From Paracoccus saliphilus (lineage in GTDB: Bacteria; Pseudomonadota; Alphaproteobacteria; Rhodobacterales; Rhodobacteraceae): 64,000 nt of DNA. Where the stretch lies: contig NZ_CP067140.1 in NCBI RefSeq assembly GCF_028553805.1, positions 1,860,001 through 1,924,000 on the forward strand, in the 5' to 3' direction. The stretch's first letter is position 1. Every line of letters begins with the position of its first letter. The notes beneath the pieces are model-generated. The model worked only from the letters and a program-made list of their open reading frames with translations. It was not told the origin of the DNA and searched no databases. Below, one piece after another: positions 34,350 to 43,906 of this stretch. The position numbers were made by a program, and so were the translations under genes.

Positions 34350-34874
34350 TCAGAGCGTATTGGACAGGCGGCCAAAGATCAGCTCGTCCACGCCTTCGGC
34401 ATAGATCTCGCCGTCATCATCGACGCGCAGATTGAATTGCGGCAGGTTGCTGGTGGCATGCCCCCAGACCTGCTGCCCGCCCGCTTCTGCATCGAAACGC
34501 GAATAATGGCCGGGGCAATTGAAGGTCCGGTCATCAGCGTTATAACCCAGATACCAGCCCTTGTGCGGGCACAGGACGGAGAAGCCGACGATATCCCCAT
34601 CTGGCCCGGCGCCGCCTTCCACCGCATGCCCAAGCTTGAGCAACACTCCGGGGCTGTCATCATCTGGGTAACTGACGTCGAGCGGTTCGTTTTCGGTCAG
34701 GTCGGCCACGTTGCCGAGCCGGTTCGCCGGATATTCAACCCGCGCGAGCGCAGCCTGCGCCTTGGCCTCTTGCGTTCCGGCAAATGTCGTCGCGGCCGCA
34801 CCCGCGGTGGCCATCATCCCGCCTCGCAGGAACTGGCGGCGCCCGGCATCGATCAAGCGATTGCATTTTGTCAT
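34350..34874 (-). CDS. aioB: Arsenite oxidase small subunit AioB (Rieske protein)
   Basis: 174 residues. A Tat signal (GRRQFLRGGMMATAGAAA) is followed by the Rieske domain with the 2Fe-2S ligands C102 and H104 in LCPHKGW and C120 and H123 in NCPGHYS. It takes electrons from AioA and carries both subunits through the Tat system. First gene of the aioBA unit; the 160 bases upstream hold a strong palindrome but no clear -24/-12 promoter. Confidence 0.96.
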   Translation of the reverse strand: MTKCNRLIDAGRRQFLRGGMMATAGAAATTFAGTQEAKAQAALARVEYPANRLGNVADLTENEPLDVSYPDDDSPGVLLKLGHAVEGGAGPDGDIVGFSVLCPHKGWYLGYNADDRTFNCPGHYSRFDAEAGGQQVWGHATSNLPQFNLRVDDDGEIYAEGVDELIFGRLSNTL

Positions 34875-35036
34875 CTGGCTTGGTTCTCCCCTCGCTGGTT
34901 GAGAAGAGTATAGCGTGTTCTCGTGGCAATCTTATGGCGGCATCGCGCAAGAAAATTCTACTAATAAATTGTAATAATTTGCATTTTCTTGATGTTCGGT
35001 TTCCCGAACATTAACCGCGAAAGCCAAGGGAAATAA
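34875..35036 (-). promoter_or_regulatory. aioBA upstream region with ATGTTCGG palindrome
   Basis: A perfect 8-base-arm inverted repeat ATGTTCGG/CCGAACAT lies at 34992-35011. On the minus-strand transcript the loop is GAAA, so it can also act as a stable hairpin at the aioR 3' end. AT-rich sequence (34965-34990) separates it from aioB. I did not find a good TGGCAC-N5-TTGC element. The palindrome may be an AioR site or a terminator of aioXSR. Confidence 0.5.
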
Positions 35037-36266
35037 TCAGGAAAGCCCGAATTTCTGCATCTTTTCCCATAATGTCGTCCGGGCGATCCGCAATAGTTTT
35101 GCGGTCTTGCCAAGATGTCCGCCGGTCTGTTCCAGCGCTGCGATAATCTGCGACCGCTCTGCCGCATCACGTGCTTCTGCCAGGGACAGGAACCAGTCAC
35201 CTTCGGCAAGTCTCTCGGGAAAAAGATCTGCGGGCTGTATCCAGCCGTCTCGCGCGGTCTGAAACGCCCGTGTCAGACGGGTCCGAATTTCCCGACCGCC
35301 ACCGGAGAGATCGTGGCCGCGCAGGGCCTGTTCGGCCAGGGCGCTGATGCCGCGCAATGGGGGATCGTGTTTTGCATTCAGTTGGTCGAAGAGACGATTC
35401 ATCAGCCATACCGCATCTTCAGGCCGTTGACGAAAAGGCGGGACCGGAATTTCGACCTCGGAGAGTTGAGCAAACAGATCGGCGCGGAACGACCCCGATG
35501 CAACCTCGTCCTCGATTGTCGGGTCGGTGGTCGAAATGATGCGGCCGGAAAAATCCCGATCGAGCGACGTGAGCAAACGATCTTGTAACGCTTCGCTCAT
35601 CCGATCGATGGATTGCAGGCAAAGGATGCCCTCTCCAACAGCGTCCATTGCGCCGCCTGCTGCGAACAGCGCTTGCTCGACCTTTTGGTCCCTCGCGAAA
35701 TTTACGGTCAAGAAAGGTGCAGAGCAGCGGTCGGAAAGTTCGTGTAGTCGCTTAGCAATCGAGATTTTTCCGGTGCCCGGACCACCAAGAATCGTGACAT
35801 GGCCGTTACGGTTGGCGGCCTGCTCCACCAGTTCTTCGACTCTCTGCGCTGCAGGCGAAATACCCACCAGAGGAGGCATTTCAAGTGCATTGCGTGGTTT
35901 CATCAGCAATGCCAACCGATCCAGAAACACCGACATGTCGAAAGGCTTCGTTACGTAATCCACGGCGCCGGACTGCATGAGGCGAACCGCCTGGGCGATG
36001 CTTCCCTGCCCTGTGATGAACAAAAATGGGGGTGGAGTAGAGGTTCGGCATAGCGTTGCGAACAAATCCTCGCCAGTGCCGTCCGGCAGGATGATGTCGC
36101 AGATCACCGCGTCAATGGGCGCGCGCGGGGTGCGAATTGCGCCCAGTGCCCGAACCATCTGTTTATACCAGATGATCTCGGCTCCTTCCAATTTCAGTCT
36201 CTGCGCGATTGAGCCGCCCATGATTTCGTCATCTTCGATTAGAGCAATGCGGCGTTGATTTAGCAT
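35037..36266 (-). CDS. aioR: Arsenite response regulator AioR (NtrC-type, degenerate AAA domain)
   Basis: 409 residues. Receiver domain (1-120) with phospho-Asp57 in ICDIILPDGTG and Lys107 in VTKPFD. AAA domain (about 135-340): Walker A GGPGTGKIS (161-169) is present and the Arg finger region FRADLFAQLSEVEIP is recognisable. However, the GAFTGA sigma-54 contact loop is missing: the stretch after VEQALFAAGG runs directly into GEGILCLQSIDRM, and the Walker B LFLDE is replaced by LCLQS. The C-terminal Fis-type HTH (LEQTGGHLGKTAKLLRIART) is intact. Such a protein may activate through sigma-70 polymerase, as described for NtrC of Rhodobacter capsulatus. It overlaps aioS by seven bases. Confidence 0.9.
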   Translation of the reverse strand: MLNQRRIALIEDDEIMGGSIAQRLKLEGAEIIWYKQMVRALGAIRTPRAPIDAVICDIILPDGTGEDLFATLCRTSTPPPFLFITGQGSIAQAVRLMQSGAVDYVTKPFDMSVFLDRLALLMKPRNALEMPPLVGISPAAQRVEELVEQAANRNGHVTILGGPGTGKISIAKRLHELSDRCSAPFLTVNFARDQKVEQALFAAGGAMDAVGEGILCLQSIDRMSEALQDRLLTSLDRDFSGRIISTTDPTIEDEVASGSFRADLFAQLSEVEIPVPPFRQRPEDAVWLMNRLFDQLNAKHDPPLRGISALAEQALRGHDLSGGGREIRTRLTRAFQTARDGWIQPADLFPERLAEGDWFLSLAEARDAAERSQIIAALEQTGGHLGKTAKLLRIARTTLWEKMQKFGLS

Positions 36267-37696
36267 GATTGGCTGGCCGGAGTTGGTGGATTACATGGAA
36301 GTGAGATGATGATCCGGGTGCCGCCATCCGGTGGGGCTAAATGTGTGATGGTTCCGGCCAGCATTCCCACAAGTTCTCGCACCATTCGCAATCCGACCCC
36401 TTCGCCGGGCAAAATCGGCTCCGAACCTTGCAGGCGCCGTAGGGCAGGGGCGGGCATTCCGGGTCCATTATCGAAAATTTCGAACCGCAATGCATCTCCG
36501 GCCAGATACGCATGCAACCCAACTTTTCCCCCATGCTTTGCTGCGTTTGATGCGTTCAGCAGCAGGTTGAGCAGAATCTGCCGAAGCATTCCTGCATCGT
36601 GACCCGATAAATTTTTCGGGTCGAGTTCGATCCGCCAATCGAGCCGTTGCTCGTGCCTGGTAATTTCAGGGCCGATCAGCAGGCGCAGATCTGCCAGATC
36701 ATCCAGCGACATATCCGCGCCATCTTGATCTATCCGGTTTTGCTCGAGTGTGGCGTGAGTCACGTCCCGCAAATGTTTTAATCCGCGCTCGAGCAATTCA
36801 GCCGATTGCCGAACCACATCCGGCCGGTCGGCAAAGCGGCGGATGGTGTCGGTCGCATTTATCAGACCGCCCAGGGGATTGTTGATCTCGTGGGCGAGCG
36901 AGGAAGAAAGCTGTCCGAGACTCACAAACCGCTCACGTTCAGCCAATTGGCGTTCGGCCTCGCTGCGCGCCTCAATGGCTTCGGCCATCGCATTGTAGGT
37001 CTGAAAGAGGCGTGCAACTTCCGAATCTCCGCGCGGAACCTGGACAGCGGGAATTGGAATGGGCTGCCCGATTGTCGCATCCATCCGTCGCGCCAGTTGC
37101 GTTACGGGGCGCAGCATTCGCCGAACCGCAAGATATCCGGCAAGTGCCATTGCAGTAGTTAACAGCGTATTGCCAATAATCAGCAAAAGTTCCGCGCGCC
37201 GACGCTCGGCACTCATGTCTCTGACATCGAGATCCGCTACGATTTTTCCGACATCGCGCCCCTGGTAAACCAATGGGGCACGAACCCTGACATGCGAGGA
37301 ATTTCTTGCAAATGTAATCGCGTCGAGGCGTTGAGCCTCCTCCGCTAATGCATCGATTGAGGTGTCGATCGGGACTCGCCGAGGATCCGTCGCTGCCAGG
37401 ACCTTCCCGGTTTCGTCGGCAACGACAGTCAGAAGCATTCTGCGCGAACTTCCCGTAGAACTGGCCCGGTCGAGCGTGTCGTAAACCTCCCAGATATCTT
37501 TTCGTAGAACAGAGGGACCAAGCGCCAGTGACAGACCTTCAATATGAAGCCGGGCAAGCTCACGAAGTCTGTTGTCCTGCACTCGATCAAGCGTCGAAAG
37601 CACCTGATGCGACGCAATCACACCTACCAATATCATCAACACTGCTGCCAAAAGTGGAACACGAAGCGAGAGGGGGAGATAAAGGAAGGGGCCCAT
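36260..37696 (-). CDS. aioS: Arsenite sensor histidine kinase AioS
   Basis: 478 residues. Two membrane helices (about 13-33 and 172-193) enclose a periplasmic domain of about 140 residues with IVADLDVRDMSAER before the second. A HAMP linker follows, then the H-box LSSSLAHEINNPLGG, N-box LLNLLLNASNAAKHGG, and G-boxes FDNGPGMPAP and GEGVGLRMV. It autophosphorylates on arsenite signals received through AioX and passes phosphate to AioR. The gene overlaps aioR and is joined to aioX by a one-base overlap. Confidence 0.95.
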   Translation of the reverse strand: MGPFLYLPLSLRVPLLAAVLMILVGVIASHQVLSTLDRVQDNRLRELARLHIEGLSLALGPSVLRKDIWEVYDTLDRASSTGSSRRMLLTVVADETGKVLAATDPRRVPIDTSIDALAEEAQRLDAITFARNSSHVRVRAPLVYQGRDVGKIVADLDVRDMSAERRRAELLLIIGNTLLTTAMALAGYLAVRRMLRPVTQLARRMDATIGQPIPIPAVQVPRGDSEVARLFQTYNAMAEAIEARSEAERQLAERERFVSLGQLSSSLAHEINNPLGGLINATDTIRRFADRPDVVRQSAELLERGLKHLRDVTHATLEQNRIDQDGADMSLDDLADLRLLIGPEITRHEQRLDWRIELDPKNLSGHDAGMLRQILLNLLLNASNAAKHGGKVGLHAYLAGDALRFEIFDNGPGMPAPALRRLQGSEPILPGEGVGLRMVRELVGMLAGTITHLAPPDGGTRIIISLPCNPPTPASQSC

Positions 37697-38544
37697 CAGT
37701 GATGTCCAGCGAGATCCTGCATCCGGGTGAGGATACCATCGAACAAGGCCACTTCTCCCCGAATCATTCCGTCCAGTTGCAACAGCGTCAAGGCATCTCG
37801 CCCTCGCTCGGACTCGGTCATCTGTAGCAAGGCCGCCTGAAATACGGCAAGATCGGGTTCGCCGATCCGGTCTGTCCTTGCGCAGAACGGCGGAAAGCCC
37901 AGAGGTTCGGATCGGGAAATGACCCGGGTGCGATCAGTAAGTTCTGGTTCCACCTTCGTGAGTGCTTCCCAGACATATCCATCCACGCTGCCCGATCTGA
38001 CAAGGCCGCCCGCCACTGCCCTGACGACATTCCTGTGCCCGTAAGTGAAAATGATACGAGAGAAAAATTGCTCCGGCCTCAGATTGTTGCGAGCGAGATC
38101 GGAGGCTGTTACGAGATATCCGGAATTCGAATTAGGATCTGAGAATGCGTGTGCTCCGCCTCTAAGGTCGGTCAGGCCCGATGCCTGATCTTCTTTAGAA
38201 GTGATCAGGTAGGACCGATAGGTCGGCGTGCCTTGCCAGAGCGGGACAGCGACCAGGGAAAGCTCATCCCGATGTTGGAGGAATGGATAGCCACACAACC
38301 ACGCCGCATCCACACCGCCTTCGAGCAGTAATCCGGTTACCTCCTGGTATGTGCGTTTCTGGACCAGGGTGACCGGCATGCCCGCCGCATAGCTCAGAGA
38401 TGTGCGCAGGCGATCGATGGTTTCGGAGTCATTGTCGAGAAACACCGGCGTTAGCCCTAATCGAAAGCTCGTTTGTGCGTCGGCTTGTCGACTTAGAAAA
38501 CCGAGCGTTGCTGCGCCGATAGAAAACATCCGCCTGCTCAACAT
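37696..38544 (-). CDS. aioX: Periplasmic arsenite-binding sensor AioX
   Basis: 282 residues with a Tat/Sec-like signal (MLSRRMFSIGAATLGFLSRQ, cleaved near ADA). The mature part is a PhnD-type binding fold: FRLGLTPVFLDNDSETIDRL, then AAWLCGYPFLQH holding Cys84, the position expected for the arsenite-binding cysteine, and later SDPNSNSGYLVTASDL. It presents arsenite to AioS. It heads the aioXSR unit; the stop overlaps the aioS start by one base. Confidence 0.94.
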   Translation of the reverse strand: MLSRRMFSIGAATLGFLSRQADAQTSFRLGLTPVFLDNDSETIDRLRTSLSYAAGMPVTLVQKRTYQEVTGLLLEGGVDAAWLCGYPFLQHRDELSLVAVPLWQGTPTYRSYLITSKEDQASGLTDLRGGAHAFSDPNSNSGYLVTASDLARNNLRPEQFFSRIIFTYGHRNVVRAVAGGLVRSGSVDGYVWEALTKVEPELTDRTRVISRSEPLGFPPFCARTDRIGEPDLAVFQAALLQMTESERGRDALTLLQLDGMIRGEVALFDGILTRMQDLAGHH

Positions 38545-38823
38545 GGGCGTTCCTATGGTAAATTTCTCAATGCATCACCGATACTGGGCTATAATTTTTG
38601 TTAAAGCCATAGTGCGTTATGGTCATGAAAACAGTTCTTTATGGTGAAAGGCGTTTGGTCGGGTGGCTATATTCCCGGCCGATATGGCGCAGGTTCAAGG
38701 CGCACTACATTTATCGCCTATGGTCGTCTCTTACCAGCACATCATGCCAATGAGTCAAGATCCTCAAGGGAGCGTGGTGCAGATAACACTTGCCGATTCT
38801 AATATATCGTCTATTCTCGAAAT
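38545..38823. other. Divergent aioX / arsR-arsC control region
   Basis: 279 bases without a gene. It holds repeated TTATGGT...GAAA blocks (about 38613-38650) toward aioX and the ArsR-type dyad at the arsR end. Confidence 0.45.
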
Positions 38824-38827
38824 ATGG
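38801..38827 (+). promoter_or_regulatory. Putative ArsR operator overlapping the start codon
   Basis: AATATATCGTCTATTCTCGA and then AATATGG has the AT-rich ATAT...CGA symmetry typical of ArsR boxes. The ATG at 38824 lies inside its right edge, so repressor binding would cover the translation start, and the transcript may have a very short leader. Confidence 0.45.
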
Positions 38828-39663
38828 ATACGAATCGCATAGATCAACTCGCCTCGCTCGCCCATCCGCAACGGTTGGCCCTGTTTCGGCTGCTAGTGCG
38901 GCGCTATCCGGACCGGGTTTCCGCCGGAGAGCTGGCCGAGGCAATCGATGCGCGACAGAACACCCTGTCATCCTACCTGACCTCGCTGCGCGCGGCCGGG
39001 TTGATCTCGCAGGCCCGCGAGGGCCGATCATTGCTTTACCGTGCCGAGATCGAGCAATCCGCGGCGCTGATCGGCTACCTTGTCGCCGATTGCTGCCGTG
39101 GCCGCCCCGACCTTTGCCAGCCATTCATTCAACCCACCCCTTCCGGAGAAAGACCCATGTCCGATCGGAAATACAATGTCCTGTTCATCTGCACGGGCAA
39201 TTCCGCCCGCTCGATCTTTGGCGAATCAATCCTGCGCTTCGAGGCCGGGGACCGCTTTAACGCCTATTCCGCCGGCACATATCCCTATTCCGAACTGAAC
39301 CCGTTCGCTGTCGAGATGCTCGATCACAAGGGGCATGACATCAGCGCCCTGCGGGCCAAGAATATCGCCGAGTTCCAGGGCCCCGACGCGCCAGTCATGG
39401 ATTTCGTGTTCACCGTCTGCGACCGCGCCGCGAATGAGGAATGCCCGGCATGGGCAGGCCAGCCGATCAGCGCGCATTGGGGGATGCCCGATCCGGTGAA
39501 GGCAGAGGGGACCGAGGCAGAGAAGAAACTGGCCTTCCAGCAGGCCTATGCCGGTTTACGCAACCGTATCCTCGCCTTTACCGCATTGCCGCTGGACAGC
39601 CTTGATCGCATTTCGCTGCAACATCGCGTGGACGACATCGCCCGCGACCTGGAGGCACAATGA
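38824..39663 (+). CDS. ArsR-ArsC fusion: arsenic repressor plus arsenate reductase
   Basis: 279 residues. Residues 1-105 are an ArsR winged helix ([35 protein letters not shown]) with Cys90, Cys91 and Cys98 at its end as possible As(III) ligands. Residues 112-279 are a low-molecular-weight phosphatase-type ArsC with the P-loop [10 protein letters not shown] (Cys123) and [12 protein letters not shown]. An internal ATG at 39157 is preceded by GGAGAAAGACCC, so free ArsC may also be made. First gene of an operon with GAPDH and arsJ. Confidence 0.93.
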   Translation: MDTNRIDQLASLAHPQRLALFRLLVRRYPDRVSAGELAEAIDARQNTLSSYLTSLRAAGLISQAREGRSLLYRAEIEQSAALIGYLVADCCRGRPDLCQPFIQPTPSGERPMSDRKYNVLFICTGNSARSIFGESILRFEAGDRFNAYSAGTYPYSELNPFAVEMLDHKGHDISALRAKNIAEFQGPDAPVMDFVFTVCDRAANEECPAWAGQPISAHWGMPDPVKAEGTEAEKKLAFQQAYAGLRNRILAFTALPLDSLDRISLQHRVDDIARDLEAQ

Positions 39664-40661
39664 CCGTCACCTATGCGCTGAACGGGCTTGGCCGGATCGG
39701 CAAGCTGGCGCTGCGGCCACTGCTGGAAAGCGGGGCAGAGATCGCCTGGATCAACGATGCGACAGGCGATCCCGAGATGCACGCCCATCTGCTGGAATTC
39801 GACAGTGTGCATGGCCGCTGGCCCGCCGAGTTCAGCCACGATGCGAAGAGTATCAGCGTCAATGGCACCCGCCTGCCGGTGCATAACGTGAAGCGCATCG
39901 AGGATTTGCCATTGGGTGGGGTCGATGTGGTGATCGATTGCACCGGGGTGTTCAAGAGCGAGGCGAAACTCGCCCCCTATTTCGCCGCCGGGGTGAAGAA
40001 GGTGATTGTCAGCGCGCCGGTCAAGGATGGGCCGGTCGCAAATATCGTGTATGGCGTCAATCACGCGACCTACGACCCCGCCCGGCATGACATCGTCACG
40101 GCGGCAAGCTGCACGACGAACTGCCTGGCCCCGGTGGTCAAGGTCATCCATGAGGGGCTGGGTATCCGCCACGGCTCGATCACCACGATCCATGATGTGA
40201 CCAATACACAAACCATCGTGGACCGCCCGGCCAAGGATCTACGGCGTGCCCGCTCGGCGTTGAATTCGTTGATCCCGACCACGACCGGCTCGGCCACGGC
40301 GATCACGCTGATCTATCCCGAGCTCAAGGGGCGGTTGAACGGTCATGCGGTGCGGGTGCCGCTGCTCAACGCTTCGCTGACCGATTGCGTGTTCGAGGTG
40401 GCCCGCGAGACCAGCGCCGAAGAGGTCAACGCGATGTTGCGCGCCGCCGCCGAGGGGCCGCTGCAAGGCATCCTTGGCTTCGAGGACCGCCCGCTGGTCT
40501 CGGCCGATTACGTGAATGACACAAGGTCGAGCATCGTGGACGGGCCGTCGACGATGGTTGTCGCGGGGACGCAGGTCAAGATTTACGCGTGGTATGACAA
40601 CGAGATGGGCTATGCCCATAGGCTGGTCGATGTCGCGCGCATGGTCGGGGCGTCGCTGTGA
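39660..40661 (+). CDS. Glyceraldehyde-3-phosphate dehydrogenase of the ars operon
   Basis: 333 residues. NAD site [17 protein letters not shown], catalytic cysteine in [11 protein letters not shown], and the conserved [13 protein letters not shown] end. Operon-borne GAPDH uses arsenate in place of phosphate to make unstable 1-arseno-3-phosphoglycerate, which ArsJ exports. The ATG overlaps the stop of the arsR-arsC gene, and its own stop overlaps the arsJ start, so stoichiometric expression is likely. A housekeeping GAPDH is expected elsewhere. Confidence 0.94.
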   Translation: MTVTYALNGLGRIGKLALRPLLESGAEIAWINDATGDPEMHAHLLEFDSVHGRWPAEFSHDAKSISVNGTRLPVHNVKRIEDLPLGGVDVVIDCTGVFKSEAKLAPYFAAGVKKVIVSAPVKDGPVANIVYGVNHATYDPARHDIVTAASCTTNCLAPVVKVIHEGLGIRHGSITTIHDVTNTQTIVDRPAKDLRRARSALNSLIPTTTGSATAITLIYPELKGRLNGHAVRVPLLNASLTDCVFEVARETSAEEVNAMLRAAAEGPLQGILGFEDRPLVSADYVNDTRSSIVDGPSTMVVAGTQVKIYAWYDNEMGYAHRLVDVARMVGASL

Positions 40662-41911
40662 GTGCCGCAGCCCGGCCCGAGGGGCTTACCGCCTATATCA
40701 CCGTGACCGCCGCCTATTGGGCCTTCATGCTGACCGATGGCGCCCTGCGGATGCTGGTGCTGCTGCATTTCCATACGCTCGGTTTCTCGCCGGTGCAGCT
40801 GGCCTACCTGTTCCTGCTTTATGAGCTGGCGGGCATCGTCACCAATCTCTCGGCGGGCTGGATCGCCGCGCGTTTCGGCCTGACCTCGACGCTTTATGCG
40901 GGGCTGGGCATCCAGGTGCTGGCGCTTCTGGCGCTGGCGGCGCTCGATCCGGGCTGGAGCCTTTGGGCCTCGGTCGTCTATGTCATGGCGGTGCAGGGTG
41001 CGTCGGGCGTCGCCAAGGACCTGTCCAAGATGAGCGCGAAAAGCGCCGTCAAGCTGCTTGCCCCCTCGGGCGAGGGCGGGTTGTTTTGGTGGGTGGCGCT
41101 GCTGACCGGCTCCAAGAACGCGGTGAAGGGGGCGGGCTTCCTGCTTGGGGCGGTGCTGTTGGCCGTTCTGGGCTTCGTGCCCGCGATCCTGGCGATGGCC
41201 CTGGTGCTGGCGCTGATCCTGCTTGCGGTCCTGCTGAAGATGCCGGCGGGGCTGCCGCAGGGCAGGAAAGGCGCGAAGTTCCGCGAAGTGTTTTCCAAGG
41301 ACCGGAATATCAACCGCCTGTCGGCAGCGCGGCTGTTCCTGTTCGGCGCCCGCGATGTCTGGTTCGTCGTCGGCATCCCGATCTATTTCTACGCGGTGCT
41401 GTCCGACGGGTCGGAAGAGGGCAACCGCGCTGCCTTCTTCATGATCGGCACATTCATGGCGGTCTGGACCATCCTTTATGGGGCGGTGCAGGCGGCTGCG
41501 CCGCGCCTGCTTGGGGCCGCCAAGCGCCCCGAGGCGGAATTGATCCGGGAAGCCCGGCGTTGGGCCGGGTTCCTGTTCCTCGTCCCGGCGGCTTTGGCCG
41601 TGCTGATCTGGAGCGTGGGCGCACCGGGTGCGGGACTGACCGCCGCGATCGTGATCGGCCTGCTGGTCTTTGGTGCCATCTTCGCGGTCAACTCCTCGCT
41701 GCATTCCTACCTGATCCTCGCCTTCTCGACCTCCGGGCGGGTGACGATGGATGTGGGGTTTTACTACATGGCCAATGCCGCCGGCCGGTTACTGGGCACG
41801 CTGTTGTCGGGGCTCAGTTATCAGCTTGGGGGGCTGGCGCTTTGCCTCGCGAGCGCCGCCTTGCTGATTGCCCTCAGTTGGGCGGGGGCAGGGCGGTTGC
41901 GGTCGGCGTGA
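40658..41911 (+). CDS. arsJ: ArsJ, MFS exporter of 1-arseno-3-phosphoglycerate
   Basis: 417 residues with about twelve membrane helices. It starts at GTG 40658, overlapping the GAPDH stop (GTGA). Family features include [40 protein letters not shown] and [18 protein letters not shown]. It exports the arseno-sugar-acid made by the neighbouring GAPDH; after release the product breaks down to arsenate. Confidence 0.95.
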   Translation: MSAAARPEGLTAYITVTAAYWAFMLTDGALRMLVLLHFHTLGFSPVQLAYLFLLYELAGIVTNLSAGWIAARFGLTSTLYAGLGIQVLALLALAALDPGWSLWASVVYVMAVQGASGVAKDLSKMSAKSAVKLLAPSGEGGLFWWVALLTGSKNAVKGAGFLLGAVLLAVLGFVPAILAMALVLALILLAVLLKMPAGLPQGRKGAKFREVFSKDRNINRLSAARLFLFGARDVWFVVGIPIYFYAVLSDGSEEGNRAAFFMIGTFMAVWTILYGAVQAAAPRLLGAAKRPEAELIREARRWAGFLFLVPAALAVLIWSVGAPGAGLTAAIVIGLLVFGAIFAVNSSLHSYLILAFSTSGRVTMDVGFYYMANAAGRLLGTLLSGLSYQLGGLALCLASAALLIALSWAGAGRLRSA

Positions 41912-42028
41912 TAGCGGATGGTCGTCAGATTAACCCGAACTTGTCTCAGCAGATGGAATACGACTTCGGTCACTCAATCAGTGCTTGTATCTTATCCTGA
42001 TCATTGGGGCCAGCGGAAGGAGAGAACC

Positions 42029-42214
42029 ATGCTGCCAGCTCGCTTAGCCTATATCGGCTTCTTGATTTGCGTCACCACAATGCTACCGCAAGCTGCGGCG
42101 GCTGTTATCGCGCCGGATCGCCAGTTGCTCGTCCCAGCAGGGATATTTGCGGCCGGACAAGTTGTGGGAGCGCTCCTTTGTTTGCCCCAACTCTTCTTTG
42201 CCGCGCGCCAATAG
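42029..42214 (+). CDS. Small two-helix membrane protein downstream of arsJ
   Basis: 61 residues starting MLPARLAYIGFLICVTTMLP, with a second hydrophobic stretch IFAAGQVVGALLCLPQLFFA. A very good ribosome site (GAAGGAGAGAACC) precedes the ATG. No family recognised. A 28-base part of its coding sequence is repeated at 45842, on the other side of the phn operon. Confidence 0.65.
   Translation: MLPARLAYIGFLICVTTMLPQAAAAVIAPDRQLLVPAGIFAAGQVVGALLCLPQLFFAARQ
42154..42181 (+). repeat. 28-bp direct repeat flanking the phn operon, left copy
   Basis: CGGACAAGTTGTGGGAGCGC continuing CTCCTTTGT-like sequence matches 45842-45869 at 25 of 28 bases, same orientation. It lies inside the small membrane-protein gene. 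Confidence 0.6.
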
Positions 42215-42290
42215 GTTCAAAGGGCCATTAAATATACGGTGCCACCACTCCATGAACTGGGCAGTTTAGGCGGTCTGCGAACCTGCTCGA

Positions 42291-43103
42291 TCAGAGGATA
42301 GCGTGGCGTATCCGAGCCGAAACCCATTCGCTCAGCACGACCGTGGCAAGGATCAAAAGCAGGATCACCGTTACCTGGCTCCATGCGAGGGTATTAAGCG
42401 AAGCTTGGAGTTTCAGGCCGATGCCCCCTGCTCCCACAAGGCCTAGGATTGTGCTTTCCCGGATGTTGATATCCCAGCGAAAGACAGTGATTCCCCAGAA
42501 GGCTGGCATGATTTGCGGGACGATCCCGTAGTTGAGAACCTGTGCACTGCTGGCGCCCGTAGCCTCGATCGCCTCGATCTGGGTGACATCGGTTTCCTCG
42601 ATCGCCTCGTAGAGCAGCTTGCCGACGAAACCGATGGAGCGCAGCGCGATGGCAACGATTCCAGCTAGCAGGCCTGGCCCGATGATGGCCACCAGCAGCA
42701 GCGCCCAGATCAGCGAGTTGATCGAGCGCGAGGCCACGATGATGAAAAGCGCAAGGGGCCGCAGGATCGTGGCCGAGGGCGTGGTATTGCGGGCCGCCAT
42801 GAAGGCGACCGGCACTGCCATGATCACCCCCCCGATGGTGCCCAATGTGGCGATGTTGATCGTGTCCCAGAGCGGTTGCATCAGCTCGGGCAGGTAGCTC
42901 CAGCGCGGAGGGATCATGCGGCTGCCGATGTCGGCGGCCTGCTTGGGTGCATCGGCCACGAAAAACCAGATTGTGTCTGCTGTCATCAACTTCCAGCACC
43001 AGACGAAGAGCGCGACGAGGGCCAGCCACCCGACCCAGAGCATCAGTCGCCCGCGCGGGCTACGATGGGACCAGACCTGACTATAGTGGGATATCTCGGT
43101 CAT
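42291..43103 (-). CDS. phnE: Phosphonate-type ABC transporter permease PhnE (second copy)
   Basis: 270 residues, about six membrane segments after a cytoplasmic start. The permease coupling loop is EAIEATGASSAQVLNYGIVP and the downstream FRWDINIRESTILGLVGAGG is diagnostic for PhnE. It overlaps the first permease gene by four bases, and the two probably form a heterodimer in the inner membrane. Confidence 0.93.
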   Translation of the reverse strand: MTEISHYSQVWSHRSPRGRLMLWVGWLALVALFVWCWKLMTADTIWFFVADAPKQAADIGSRMIPPRWSYLPELMQPLWDTINIATLGTIGGVIMAVPVAFMAARNTTPSATILRPLALFIIVASRSINSLIWALLLVAIIGPGLLAGIVAIALRSIGFVGKLLYEAIEETDVTQIEAIEATGASSAQVLNYGIVPQIMPAFWGITVFRWDINIRESTILGLVGAGGIGLKLQASLNTLAWSQVTVILLLILATVVLSEWVSARIRHAIL

Positions 43104-43906
43104 TGCAGGAACTTCCGCAAGTAGCTGGAGCTGTATTCGGCTACCATAACAATGGCGATGACGATGAGCAGGATCGCTCCGGCGCTGTCATATTCATAGC
43201 GGTCAATGGCGGTGTTGAGTGTGGCGCCGATGCCTCCCGCCCCGACGATGCCGATCACCGCGCTTTCGCGGAAATTGATATCGAGCCGGTAGAGCGAAAG
43301 ACCGATCAGCCGTGGCATCACCTGTGGCTGCACCGCGTAGTTGACGAGTTGCCACCAAGAAGCCCCGGTGGAGCGGATCGACTCGGCCTGGGCGGCGTCG
43401 ATCTCTTCGATATCATCGGCCAGCAACTTGGCGATGAAGCCGATGGTGGCGAAAGACAGGGTGATGAAGCCCGCAAAGGGACCGAAGCCGAACATCGCTA
43501 CGAAGAAAATCGCAATGATTATCTCCTGCAAGGCCCGGCTGGTGGCGATGATCGCGCGGCAGAAATAGTAGATCCAGCGCGGTGTGAGGTTGCGTGCAGC
43601 GCCGATCCCGATGGGAATGGATATCAAAACACCGACGACCGTGGAGGTCAGCGTCATCGTCAGGCTCTCGACAAGTCCCTGGCTGATGTCCTTCCAGCGG
43701 CTGGTGAAATCGGGCTGAAGGAAACCCATGATGAAGCGCTGCCCGCGCTCCAACCCTTCGTAGACGCGGGCCCAGTTCACATCCACAGTGCTCACTGCCA
43801 GCACGAGGTAAACAAGGATGCCGACCTGCAAAGCGAGGCGCCAGTGGTGGTTCTTAATAATCTGCGGCGGGCGTCGCCAGGTTGTGGGGTAGGCTTGTGT
43901 GGTCAT
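43100..43906 (-). CDS. phnE: Phosphonate-type ABC transporter permease PhnE (first copy)
   Basis: 268 residues. Same architecture as the neighbour: [20 protein letters not shown] and the coupling loop [24 protein letters not shown] overlap with phnC. Having two PhnE genes is common in phnCDEE operons for phosphite, methylphosphonate or phosphonate uptake. Confidence 0.93.
   Translation of the reverse strand: MTTQAYPTTWRRPPQIIKNHHWRLALQVGILVYLVLAVSTVDVNWARVYEGLERGQRFIMGFLQPDFTSRWKDISQGLVESLTMTLTSTVVGVLISIPIGIGAARNLTPRWIYYFCRAIIATSRALQEIIIAIFFVAMFGFGPFAGFITLSFATIGFIAKLLADDIEEIDAAQAESIRSTGASWWQLVNYAVQPQVMPRLIGLSLYRLDINFRESAVIGIVGAGGIGATLNTAIDRYEYDSAGAILLIVIAIVMVAEYSSSYLRKFLQ

Noticed and set aside
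34875..35036. Sigma-54 promoter (TGGCAC-N5-TTGC) before aioB
   Set aside because: The best candidate, TGCCGCC...TTGCC, lacks the invariant GG. I do not list it; this also fits the degenerate AioR.
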